From NCBI GenBank assembly GCA_019117185.1, contig DXAF01000029.1, positions 1-50,237 on the forward strand: a stretch of DNA of 50,237 nt. The letters are read 5' to 3'. Origin of the DNA: Candidatus Limosilactobacillus intestinipullorum. GTDB lineage: Bacteria > Bacillota > Bacilli > Lactobacillales > Lactobacillaceae. The first letter of the stretch is position 1. Each line of letters begins with the position of its first letter. Shown here one piece after another: positions 44,201 to 50,237 of this stretch. A model generated the notes under the pieces. It had not been told where the DNA came from, did not search any database, and saw only the letters and a program-made list of their open reading frames with translations. The position numbers were made by a program, and so were the translations under genes.

Positions 44201-45399
44201 GCGAGCGTGCCGAAGACCTTCGGGTGCTCTACGTGGCCCTAACGCGGGCGGAACAGCGGCTATTTATTACCGGCTCTTTCAACGAAGAAAACAGTCGCCA
44301 GCACCTAGCCGGGGCCTGGAACCAGTGGCAAAAGGCCTTCCAGTCAGCTGGTACTTTGCTGGGGGCCCAGGTCCGGGTTAGGGCCAACTCCTTTATGGAT
44401 TGGATTGGCCTGGCACTAGCCCGGTCGGCCAACTTCCGGGCTAAACAGGTGGCCCCAGCCGGGACGGCGCTTGCCGAGAGTGTCATGGCCAACTACGACC
44501 GTTACCAGTCCCTATTTGCTGGCCAGCAGTTCACAGTGGCCACCTATACCGCTGCCGACGTTGACCGGGGGCTGACCCGACTTCACCCGGACCAGGAGTC
44601 GTCAGCAAAACCAGCGGCGGAGACGGTCAACCGGGCGAGCGTGGCAAAGGTGATGGCAATCATGGACCACCATTATCCCTACCAGGTGGCCACCCAGACG
44701 ACCGCTTACCAGTCCGTCACCGACGTAAAACGGTTGTTTGAATACCCGGATAACGCCTTGGAAGCCCAGTGGGACTACGACCAGCAGCAACAAGCCAAGC
44801 AGGAGCGGGGTATTTACCTTAATGACCGCTTTGCCGTGCCCGACTTTGTGAAACAGGCGACGGCGGTTCCCGCCGCCACCAGTATTGGGACCGCCACCCA
44901 CCTTGTCTTCCAAAAGCTGGCGCTGACGGCTCCGGCAACGACCGCCGCTGGCGTACGTGATGAGCTAGCCCGTTTGGTAGACCAGGGACTGATCACGTCG
45001 GCCGTTGCTGCTAAAATCAACGTTACTGGCATTAGCCGCTTTTTTACGACCGACCTCGGGAAGCAAATCCTTGCCCACCCAACTGATTACCACCGGGAAA
45101 CGCCGTTTGCGATGGTGATGAACGGGGCCGAACTATTTAAAGAAATTAAGACCAGCAATGATGAACAGGTCTTGATCCACGGGATTATCGACGGCTACCT
45201 AGAAACGCCGACCGGGACCACCCTGGTTGACTATAAAACCGACCACCTCTACCCCGGCAGTGGGACTGCTGAAGTAGTTGCCCGTTACCAGGGGCAGTTT
45301 CGGTTATACCAACAGGCATTGAACCTAATGAACCCGGTCCCGGTTGTTCAAATGGGGTTATATCTGGTAGAATCAGGACAGTTTGTAACGATTGAGTAA
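41257..45399 (+). CDS. rexA: Helicase-exonuclease RexAB (AddAB-type) subunit RexA
   Basis: 1380 aa UvrD/PcrA-like helicase fused to a RecB-type nuclease. Walker [10 protein letters not shown] (24-32), [30 protein letters not shown], motif [11 protein letters not shown], motif [19 protein letters not shown], motif [16 protein letters not shown], motif [15 protein letters not shown], and the nuclease [24 protein letters not shown] near 1310-1335 are all intact. It processes double-strand breaks for recombination. The ATG overlaps the rexB stop by one base. Confidence 0.97.
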   Translation: MATINFTPAQQQAIHDRDQNIIVSASAGSGKTAVLVNRAVELIKEGRATVDRLLLVTFTEAAAKNMRDKIRHRLQEVAQDDPQLQDRMTDQVNRLAIADISTIHAFCLKLIKRYYFLINLDPQFRLITDETERVLLQEDVWHQVSESLYAKADEKSATAASFGQLVLNFSGDRDDQGLNDLVLRLAEIASAQPDPDGWLQSLPASYELGDQVLKSAFYQHQLRPLVLQQLDQLYRDDAEVAAQATAAGLDKTAARLAGDQLLIKQLQAALDPDRLTPEMIRATLAEVSFGSFSGRPKKGEAGYEEFRRLNQARNQLKKAWPAAASQVADKDAALALLDQYAGQFSELQAAAEGASLSPKTIESLKKDQQQLAVARQLLVPSTWNDIQALFAGAKFKSLPPKPKDDPVAAAVHDDLKAARQAVKRQLSDIQKHFFNYDEAQLKNNSHQAQRLLTTLSQVTIKFRQAFQRLKQRRHLLEFNDLEHYAYQILTPPADQPDWQELVAKLQQHYQEIMVDEYQDTNRLQESILMRLTNRDQHNLFMVGDVKQSIYRFRQADPSLFLAKYQQYRQDDQADEAIVLGENFRSMSNVTSFTNLLFAQLMGADVGEINYDEDAHLKYAATDYDTPDNQPRPTEILLYDANADQAAIQQNAALHEDDKLAGELRMVGLRIKQLVENGDQLFDRQTGKMRRLTYGDIVLLERTKSINNTLMAEFSKLDIPLTVHDVKSYFQASEVRVMMALLRLIDNPQQDIPLVAVLRSPLVGLTTDELALIRLQNRTANYYTALQDFRQNYVGHQLVSADLLTGTGDSVKQLYDKVSLFLDQLATFRQTAQQQSLVDLIWQIYNTTGYLDYVGAMPGGAQRQANLHAFYQRAHDYEQSSFKGLYQFIRFIEKMQEHDKDLGVAPTQLAQNTVNVMTIHGSKGLQFPVVFLVDATHGFNQQSTKKTAVVDAVNKVGIEYTDENRVRYDTPQRQVIINEVQQGERAEDLRVLYVALTRAEQRLFITGSFNEENSRQHLAGAWNQWQKAFQSAGTLLGAQVRVRANSFMDWIGLALARSANFRAKQVAPAGTALAESVMANYDRYQSLFAGQQFTVATYTAADVDRGLTRLHPDQESSAKPAAETVNRASVAKVMAIMDHHYPYQVATQTTAYQSVTDVKRLFEYPDNALEAQWDYDQQQQAKQERGIYLNDRFAVPDFVKQATAVPAATSIGTATHLVFQKLALTAPATTAAGVRDELARLVDQGLITSAVAAKINVTGISRFFTTDLGKQILAHPTDYHRETPFAMVMNGAELFKEIKTSNDEQVLIHGIIDGYLETPTGTTLVDYKTDHLYPGSGTAEVVARYQGQFRLYQQALNLMNPVPVVQMGLYLVESGQFVTIE

Positions 45400-45415
45400 G
45401 GGTGTGGGATGATTG

Positions 45416-46354
45416 ATGGCAACAATTAAGGATATCGCAAAGGCCGCCGGGGTCTCAGTTTCAACGGCTTCGCGGGCGTTAAATGACAACCCGCGAATCA
45501 GCTTGAAAACTCGGCAACGGGTACGAGAAATTGCGGACCAGCTGGGTTACCAGCCGAACTACAATGCCCAAAACCTGACGCGGGGGGAGTCCAACATGGT
45601 GGGGTTAATTTTCCCGGTAACGAGTGATACGGCACCGGCCAACCCCTTCCACATCGACTTGATGCGGGGAATCAGCGTGGCGCTAAAGCCGCAGCACTAC
45701 GAGATGGTTGTGGCAATCGCCCCGACCGCCGAAGAACTACTGGCAAGCGTGAAGTCGATGGTTAACCAATCCAAGGTGCACAAGTTCCTGGTCTTTTATA
45801 CGGTTGAAAATGACCCGGTCACCAGCTACCTTCGCCAGCATGACCTTAATTTTGTGGTTATCGGTCACCCAACGGCTAACCACCCCGACCGCTACGTCGA
45901 TAACGACAACGTGGCCGCGGGACAGGCGGCAACAAAGCACATGCTTGACTACCACCACGCCCAGCAGCCGGTGTTCATCCAAACGGCCGCCGACTGGGTG
46001 TATGAGCACTCCCGGCGGCTCGGCTACGAAGCCTGTTTAGAAGAGCGGGGAATCAAGCCCTATTGCTGGTACTACCGGCCCGGTGGTCAGACTATTACTG
46101 AATTTATGGCTGCCCATCCGGCAATCGATTCGGTAATTTGTGCCGATGATATACTGCTGGTCCAGGTTAACGACCAGCTCCAGTCGTCTGGTTACCCGGT
46201 CGCGTGCTTTAACAACAGTCGGTTGGTGGGGATGCTGCTTAAGGACAACGAGCGGATTGATATGCAGCCCCGGAAACTGGGGCAAGCAGCAGTTAACCTG
46301 CTCTTTGAACCGACCAAGCACCACGAGATCGTTGACTTTACGGTGTATGATTAA
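45416..46354 (+). CDS. LacI-family regulator, MalR-like
   Basis: 312 aa. N-terminal HTH ATIKDIAKAAGVSVSTASRALND and hinge region with YQPNYNAQNLTRGESNMVGLIFP, followed by a periplasmic-binding-type effector domain. The NPFHIDLMRGIS stretch resembles MalR of lactic acid bacteria. The gene starts 16 nt after rexA and lies 1.7 kb before the maltose operon, whose promoter has a LacI-type operator at 47909-47920, so control of that operon is likely. ATG 45416 is chosen over the TTG directly before it. Confidence 0.82.
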   Translation: MATIKDIAKAAGVSVSTASRALNDNPRISLKTRQRVREIADQLGYQPNYNAQNLTRGESNMVGLIFPVTSDTAPANPFHIDLMRGISVALKPQHYEMVVAIAPTAEELLASVKSMVNQSKVHKFLVFYTVENDPVTSYLRQHDLNFVVIGHPTANHPDRYVDNDNVAAGQAATKHMLDYHHAQQPVFIQTAADWVYEHSRRLGYEACLEERGIKPYCWYYRPGGQTITEFMAAHPAIDSVICADDILLVQVNDQLQSSGYPVACFNNSRLVGMLLKDNERIDMQPRKLGQAAVNLLFEPTKHHEIVDFTVYD

Positions 46355-46384
46355 AGCTACTCAGGCACCGGCTTAGATAGTTGC

Positions 46385-46482
46385 CTGCCCAACGCGCAGC
46401 AAGTCTTTAGAAAACACAAAGAGGACGCTAGTATTCGACGAATCCGGACGCTAGCGTTCTCTTTGTGGGAGACTGATGCCAC
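46385..46482 (+). repeat. Structured intergenic repeat, copy R7 (shortened)
   Basis: Follows the LacI-type gene: CGCGCAGC, AAAACACAAAGAGG, central stem ACGCTAGTATTCG / CGGACGCTAGCGT, CTCTTTGTG. The GAGACAGAACTAGC head and the CACAGCCCC tail are missing or degraded. Downstream to the thiolase, 46490-46600 has no clear feature; a thiolase promoter TTGCAG-17-TAAACT lies at about 46590-46620, with TTACCACGGTAA in its spacer. Confidence 0.7.
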
Positions 46483-46654
46483 GATTTTTTCGAATATTAC
46501 ACAGTAAGCGCGCCCTTAGCACCAATCGCCGTTCTCTGCTCGCCGTACCAGCTGCCGGGAAGCTTCTTTGAGGTAGCTTTCAGCAAGTTATTTGCAGTTA
46601 CCACGGTAAATCGGTAAACTGCATAGTGGACACTTTGACTGGAGGAAAAAATTG

Positions 46655-47830
46655 ATGGAAGAAGTATACATTGTTGCGGCCCAGCGAACCCCAATTGGGA
46701 AGTTCGGTGGGGCCTTGTCATCGTTACCGGCGGTCGAACTCGGCGCAGTAGCGATCAAGGCGGCCCTTGAGAAAAGCGGCCTGGACCAGGCCCAAGTTGA
46801 CCAGGTACTGATGGGAAACGTGATCCAGGCGGGAACGGGGCAAAACCCTGCCCGGCAAGCCGCAATTGCCGCGGGAATTGACCAGACGGTTCCCGCAATC
46901 ACCATCAATGACGTCTGTGCTTCCGGGCTGTCGAGCATTAACCTGGGGGCCAGCCTAATTCAGTCGGGCCAAGCTAAGGTGGTCGTAGCGGGGGGGATGG
47001 AGAGCATGTCACGTGCGCCCTACCTCCTCCAACGCGCCCGGCAGGGGTACCGCTTTGGCGATGGCCAGTTAATCGACGCTCTCCAAAAGGACGGCCTCAA
47101 CGATGCCTGGGGCGGTTACCCGATGGGGATGACCGCGGAGAACATTAACGACCGCTACCACGTCAGTCGGGAAGAACAGGACCGCTTTGCCCTGGCGAGC
47201 CACCAACGGGCCGTTGCTGGCCAGCGGCAGCACGTTTTTGATGCGGAAATTGCACCAGTTACGGTTAAGACGCGCCAGGGTGAAGTCACCGTTGAACAAG
47301 ACGAAGCGCCCCGTCCGGATACCTCCTTGGCAGTGTTAAGTAAACTACCCCCGGTCTTTAAACCAGCGGGCTCCGTGACGGCGGGGAATTCATCCGGCCT
47401 CAACGACGGTGGGGCGGCCGTTATCTTAGCGTCGCAAGCAGCCGTTGATGAGTACCACCTCCACCCCCTTGCCCGGTGGGTGGCGTCGGCGCTGGTTGGT
47501 CTGGACTCCGCGGTGATGGGACTGGGGCCTTATCACGCCATCAGCAAGCTCTTTGACCAGACCGGCCTGACAACGGCGGATGTGGACGTCTTTGAACTCA
47601 ATGAAGCCTTTGCCAGCCAGGCGTTAGTCTGCCAGCGCCTGCTCCACATCCCGAATGAGAAAATGAACCCGTATGGTGGGGCCATCGCGCTTGGCCATCC
47701 ACTCGGGTGTTCGGGGGCCCGGATTTTAGTTACCCTGGTCCACTTAATGCGGGCGACTGACCAGCACACGGGGGTAGCGAGCTTGTGCGTTGGTGGGGGC
47801 ATGGGGGCTGCCACTTTAATAAAATACTAA
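46655..47830 (+). CDS. Acetyl-CoA acetyltransferase (thiolase)
   Basis: 391 aa biosynthetic-type thiolase that joins two acetyl-CoA to acetoacetyl-CoA, the entry to the mevalonate pathway used by lactobacilli for isoprenoids. Nucleophile C88 in NDVCASGLSS, NEAFASQ, GGAIALGHPLGCSG and the C-terminal catalytic Cys in CVGGGMGAA are all intact. ATG 46655 follows GGAGG at about 9 nt. Its own promoter and terminator mark it as monocistronic. Confidence 0.95.
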   Translation: MEEVYIVAAQRTPIGKFGGALSSLPAVELGAVAIKAALEKSGLDQAQVDQVLMGNVIQAGTGQNPARQAAIAAGIDQTVPAITINDVCASGLSSINLGASLIQSGQAKVVVAGGMESMSRAPYLLQRARQGYRFGDGQLIDALQKDGLNDAWGGYPMGMTAENINDRYHVSREEQDRFALASHQRAVAGQRQHVFDAEIAPVTVKTRQGEVTVEQDEAPRPDTSLAVLSKLPPVFKPAGSVTAGNSSGLNDGGAAVILASQAAVDEYHLHPLARWVASALVGLDSAVMGLGPYHAISKLFDQTGLTTADVDVFELNEAFASQALVCQRLLHIPNEKMNPYGGAIALGHPLGCSGARILVTLVHLMRATDQHTGVASLCVGGGMGAATLIKY

Positions 47831-47837
47831 AAAATTT

Positions 47838-47873
47838 GCCGTGGCCAAAATACGATGGCCACGGCTTTTTCTT
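47838..47873 (+). terminator. Terminator after the thiolase gene
   Basis: GCCGTGGCCA and TGGCCACGGC are perfect complements around AAATACGA, followed by TTTTTCTT. Confidence 0.9.
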
Positions 47874-47908
47874 CGCTTACATTTGTGAAACCGGTTAAAA
47901 TAATTTGA

Positions 47909-47945
47909 GCAAACGGTTGCGCAAATCTTTTTCATTTGGTATATT
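47909..47945 (+). promoter_or_regulatory. Maltose operon promoter with LacI/MalR-type operator
   Basis: GCAAACGGTTGC (47909-47920) fits the LacI-family operator pattern GCAANCGNTTGC. It overlaps the -35 TTGCGC (47917-47922), which is followed by a 17-bp spacer and -10 TATATT (47940-47945). A bound repressor would block polymerase. Confidence 0.65.
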
Positions 47946-47962
47946 TATTATTGCAATAAATA

Positions 47963-47983
47963 ATAAAGCGTTTTCAAAACGCT
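47963..47983. promoter_or_regulatory. cre-like site and palindrome in the maltose operon leader
   Basis: ATAAAGCGTTTTCA (47963-47976) matches the CcpA cre consensus in 12 of 14 positions; the overlapping AGCGTTTT / AAAACGCT (47967-47983) is a perfect 8-bp inverted repeat around a C. Its place just downstream of the -10 fits catabolite repression by roadblock. Confidence 0.6.
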
Positions 47984-48022
47984 GTGATAGTTTAGTGTTG
48001 TTGTATAAAGGAGTTGTTAGTA

Positions 48023-49369
48023 ATGAGTCAAGAAAAGTCTGCCACGGCTGGATTACCTACACTCTCAAAGTCAACCATTTGGATGATTAACTTTGGTTTC
48101 TTAGGTGTTCAAACAGCCTTTACCCTGCAGAGTTCTCAAATGAGTCGGATTTTCCAAACCATTGGTGCCGACCCGAATAAGTTAGGGTGGTTCTTCATCT
48201 TACCACCACTGGCTGGTATTATTGTTCAACCAATCATTGGTTATTACTCTGACCGGACCTGGGCGCCAAAGCTTGGTGGTCGTCGTCTGCCATACTTGCT
48301 GTTGGGGATGCTGGTCGCGGTGATCGTTATGATCCTGCTGCCGAACTCCGGGAGCTTTGGTTTTGGGTATGCGTCGCTAGCGGCCCTCTGGTTTGGTGCC
48401 ATTACCGTGGCCCTCTTGGACTTGTCATCAAACGTGGCCATGCAGCCATTCAAGATGATGGTTGGGGACATGGTCAATGATGACCAGAAGAGTTATGCCT
48501 ACGGGATCCAAAGTTTCTTGTCAAACACGGGTGCTGTTTTGGCCGCCATCTTCCCATTCCTGTTGACTTGGTTTGGTGTTGCCAACACTGCCAAGAAGGG
48601 GGTTGTTCCGGATTCCGTGATCATCTCCTTCTACGTTGGTGCCGCACTGTTAATTGTTACTAGTCTGTTTACTGTTTTCCGGGTTCACGAATACGATCCT
48701 GCTACCTATGCTAAGTACCACGGCATTACCGAAGAAGATAACGCCAAGGGTGGTAACTGGTTCACGCTATTAAAGCACGCGCCAAAGGCATTCTGGACCG
48801 TTACCCTGGTTCAGTTCTTCTGCTGGTTTGCTTTCCAATACTTGTGGACTTACTCCGCTGGTGCGATCGCTAAGAACGTTTGGAACACGACCGACGCAAC
48901 GTCGGCTGGTTACCAGGCGGCTGGTAACTGGTACGGGGTTCTCGCCGCGGTTCAATCAATCGCTGCCGTTATTTGGTCATATGTTTTGGCTAAGGTGCCA
49001 AACAAGTACCACAAAGTTGGTTATGCCGGCAGTCTGCTGCTTGGTGCACTTGGGTTTATTTCCGTCTTCTTCATCCACTCAGAAGGGGCGTTGATCGTTT
49101 CCTACATCCTGATCGGGATTGCCTGGGCCGGAATGAACACCTACCCACTGACCATCGTTACGAACGCTCTGTCTGGTAAGCACATGGGGACGTACTTGGG
49201 CCTGTTCAACGGTTCCATTTGTTTCCCACAGATCGTGGCTTCCCTGTTGAGCTTTGCCTTATTCCCACTGCTTGGTAACTCCCAAGTTAACATGTTCATC
49301 CTTGCCGGGATTGTAATGGCTTGTGGTGCCTTTGCAGTTGGTACAATTAAGGAAACTTACGCAGAATAA
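48023..49369 (+). CDS. Maltose-type MFS/GPH sugar transporter
   Basis: 448 aa, about 12 TM segments. The loop PIIGYYSDRTWAPKLGGRRLPYLL between TM2 and TM3 is the signature of the SLC45/GPH-like sugar:cation symporters used for maltose by lactobacilli. Directly upstream of maltose phosphorylase and behind a LacI operator and cre-like site. ATG 48023 follows AAAGGAG; the frame is open to a TTG at 48014 that overlaps the RBS. Confidence 0.87.
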   Translation: MSQEKSATAGLPTLSKSTIWMINFGFLGVQTAFTLQSSQMSRIFQTIGADPNKLGWFFILPPLAGIIVQPIIGYYSDRTWAPKLGGRRLPYLLLGMLVAVIVMILLPNSGSFGFGYASLAALWFGAITVALLDLSSNVAMQPFKMMVGDMVNDDQKSYAYGIQSFLSNTGAVLAAIFPFLLTWFGVANTAKKGVVPDSVIISFYVGAALLIVTSLFTVFRVHEYDPATYAKYHGITEEDNAKGGNWFTLLKHAPKAFWTVTLVQFFCWFAFQYLWTYSAGAIAKNVWNTTDATSAGYQAAGNWYGVLAAVQSIAAVIWSYVLAKVPNKYHKVGYAGSLLLGALGFISVFFIHSEGALIVSYILIGIAWAGMNTYPLTIVTNALSGKHMGTYLGLFNGSICFPQIVASLLSFALFPLLGNSQVNMFILAGIVMACGAFAVGTIKETYAE

Positions 49370-49457
49370 GCGTTATTAATACCAATATTTCAATAAAAAT
49401 TTTATACTAGGGGCGCGACCAGGTGCTGGCCGTCCTTGGTGTGAGTTGAATTTAGTA

Positions 49458-49488
49458 AAGAGACTGGTTTTGCCCCAGCCTCTTTTGA
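49458..49488 (+). terminator. Weak hairpin between transporter and phosphorylase genes
   Basis: AGAGACTGG pairs with CCAGCCTCT (one mismatch) around a TTTTGCC loop, then TTTTGAT. Partial termination is possible, or it may be a processing site. The rest of 49370-49457 shows no gene. Confidence 0.5.
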
Positions 49489-49509
49489 TAGAGAAAGGAC
49501 TTGAATTCA

Positions 49510-50237
49510 ATGAAACAAACATTCGATATTGCTCCATGGCATGTTGCAACGCGAAAGTGGGATCCAGAAGACAAGCGTCTCCAAGAATCCATGACTAGTC
49601 TGGCCAACGAGAACCTCGGGATGCGGGGTTTCTTTGAAGAAGGCTACACTGGTGACCATATGCAAGGGGTTTACCTTGGTGGGGTATGGTTCCCTGACAA
49701 GACCCGTGTTGGTTGGTGGAAGAACGGTTACCCGAAGTACTTCGGTAAGATGATCAACGCGGTTAACTTCATGAAGCTGGTCATCAAGGTTAACGGTGAA
49801 CAACTGGACCTGGCCAAGCAAACACCAGAAGACTTTAAGTTGGACCTCGACATGAAGCGGGGCGTCTTAAGTCGTGAATTCACGGTTAAGATCGGTGGTA
49901 CTGAAATGTACTTCAACTTTGAACGTTTTGTTTCTGCAGTTCAAAAGGAATTAGTTGGTCAACGTCTCCACATCAAGAACCGCGGTACTAGTGATGCCAA
50001 GGTTGAAATCACCAGCATGATTGATGCCGATGTTTATAACGAAGATGCTAACTACGACGAACAATTCTGGAACGTTTTGGGCAAGAGTGCCCAGGGCGAA
50101 CACGCTGAACTGACTTCCATGACGAAGAAGAACGACTTCGGAACGCCACAATTTACTGTTGGCATGAAGACGACTTCCAAGACCAACCTGGACCACGTGG
50201 GTGACGGTACTGACGACAAGGATGCTTACAACACCTT
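49510..50237 (+). CDS. Maltose phosphorylase, GH65 (partial, N-terminal 242 aa)
   Basis: N-terminal beta-sandwich domain of a family 65 glycoside phosphorylase: MKQTFDIAPWHVATRKWDPE, ENLGMRGFFEEGYTGDHMQGVYLGGVW, and the later QRLHIKNRG. Maltose phosphorylase splits imported maltose into glucose and beta-glucose 1-phosphate. The gene runs off the right edge; the catalytic domain is not visible, and other GH65 specificities remain possible. The transporter upstream favours maltose. ATG 49510 follows AAAGGA. Confidence 0.88.
   Translation, partial: MKQTFDIAPWHVATRKWDPEDKRLQESMTSLANENLGMRGFFEEGYTGDHMQGVYLGGVWFPDKTRVGWWKNGYPKYFGKMINAVNFMKLVIKVNGEQLDLAKQTPEDFKLDLDMKRGVLSREFTVKIGGTEMYFNFERFVSAVQKELVGQRLHIKNRGTSDAKVEITSMIDADVYNEDANYDEQFWNVLGKSAQGEHAELTSMTKKNDFGTPQFTVGMKTTSKTNLDHVGDGTDDKDAYNT

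Overview
The window reads as a chromosomal segment of a heterofermentative lactobacillus, most likely a Limosilactobacillus. This is an inference from protein resemblance and gene content: moderately high GC, WalRK-WalHIJ-HtrA-RlmH order, RexAB instead of RecBCD, ClpL, D-LDH, a 1,3-propanediol-type dehydrogenase and maltose phosphorylase. No database was consulted. I see no prophage and no CRISPR array. The only insertion sequence is the 3' end of an IS3-type transposase at the left edge.

Layout. 1-130: IS3-type transposase tail. 186-1872 (-): cystine symporter with a long leader that encodes a cysteine-rich peptide and carries a terminator. 1946-2821: PPK2 kinase. 2918-3217: two identical tRNA-Lys(CTT) genes. 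3374-10243: walR-walK-walH-walI-walJ, then htrA. 10565-12908: PgpA-type phosphatase, a 700-bp region with a dense DnaA-box cluster, rlmH and a flavin reductase. 13142-14314: iron-type alcohol dehydrogenase. 14420-19300: a three-gene ABC importer coupled to a glycosyltransferase. 19365-21839: divergent amino acid permease and L-2-hydroxyacid dehydrogenase. 22099-23026 (-): DUF4430 lipoprotein plus ECF S component. 23247-24203: solitary DNA methyltransferase. 24399-26148 (-): PadR/DUF1700/DUF4097 module. 26421-27409: divergent osmC and Rrf2-type regulator. 27500-30825 (-): aromatic aminotransferase operon with a Tyr-Tyr-Phe-Trp-Phe leader peptide, ending in a frameshifted EutP-like gene. 31050-33571: small HTH protein and clpL. 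33985-37276: ldhD, a GNAT protein and cardiolipin synthase. 37511-46354: rexB-rexA-LacI-type regulator. 46655-47830: thiolase. 48023-50237: maltose-type transporter and maltose phosphorylase, which runs off the window.

The most notable signals are regulatory. Two unrelated operons, cystine uptake and aromatic transamination, each start with a short ORF that has a good Shine-Dalgarno sequence and a run of codons for the amino acid its operon handles, followed by an intrinsic terminator before the structural gene. This is the layout of ribosome-mediated attenuation, unusual in lactobacilli where T-boxes are the known solution. In both leaders I can trace competing RNA helices by eye. The window also holds a DnaA-box cluster away from any visible dnaA gene, and a family of about 100-205 bp structured intergenic repeats, mostly 3' of genes on the same strand, whose stems change sequence while staying paired.

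All starts, promoters and pairings were read by eye; no folding, alignment or database search was run.
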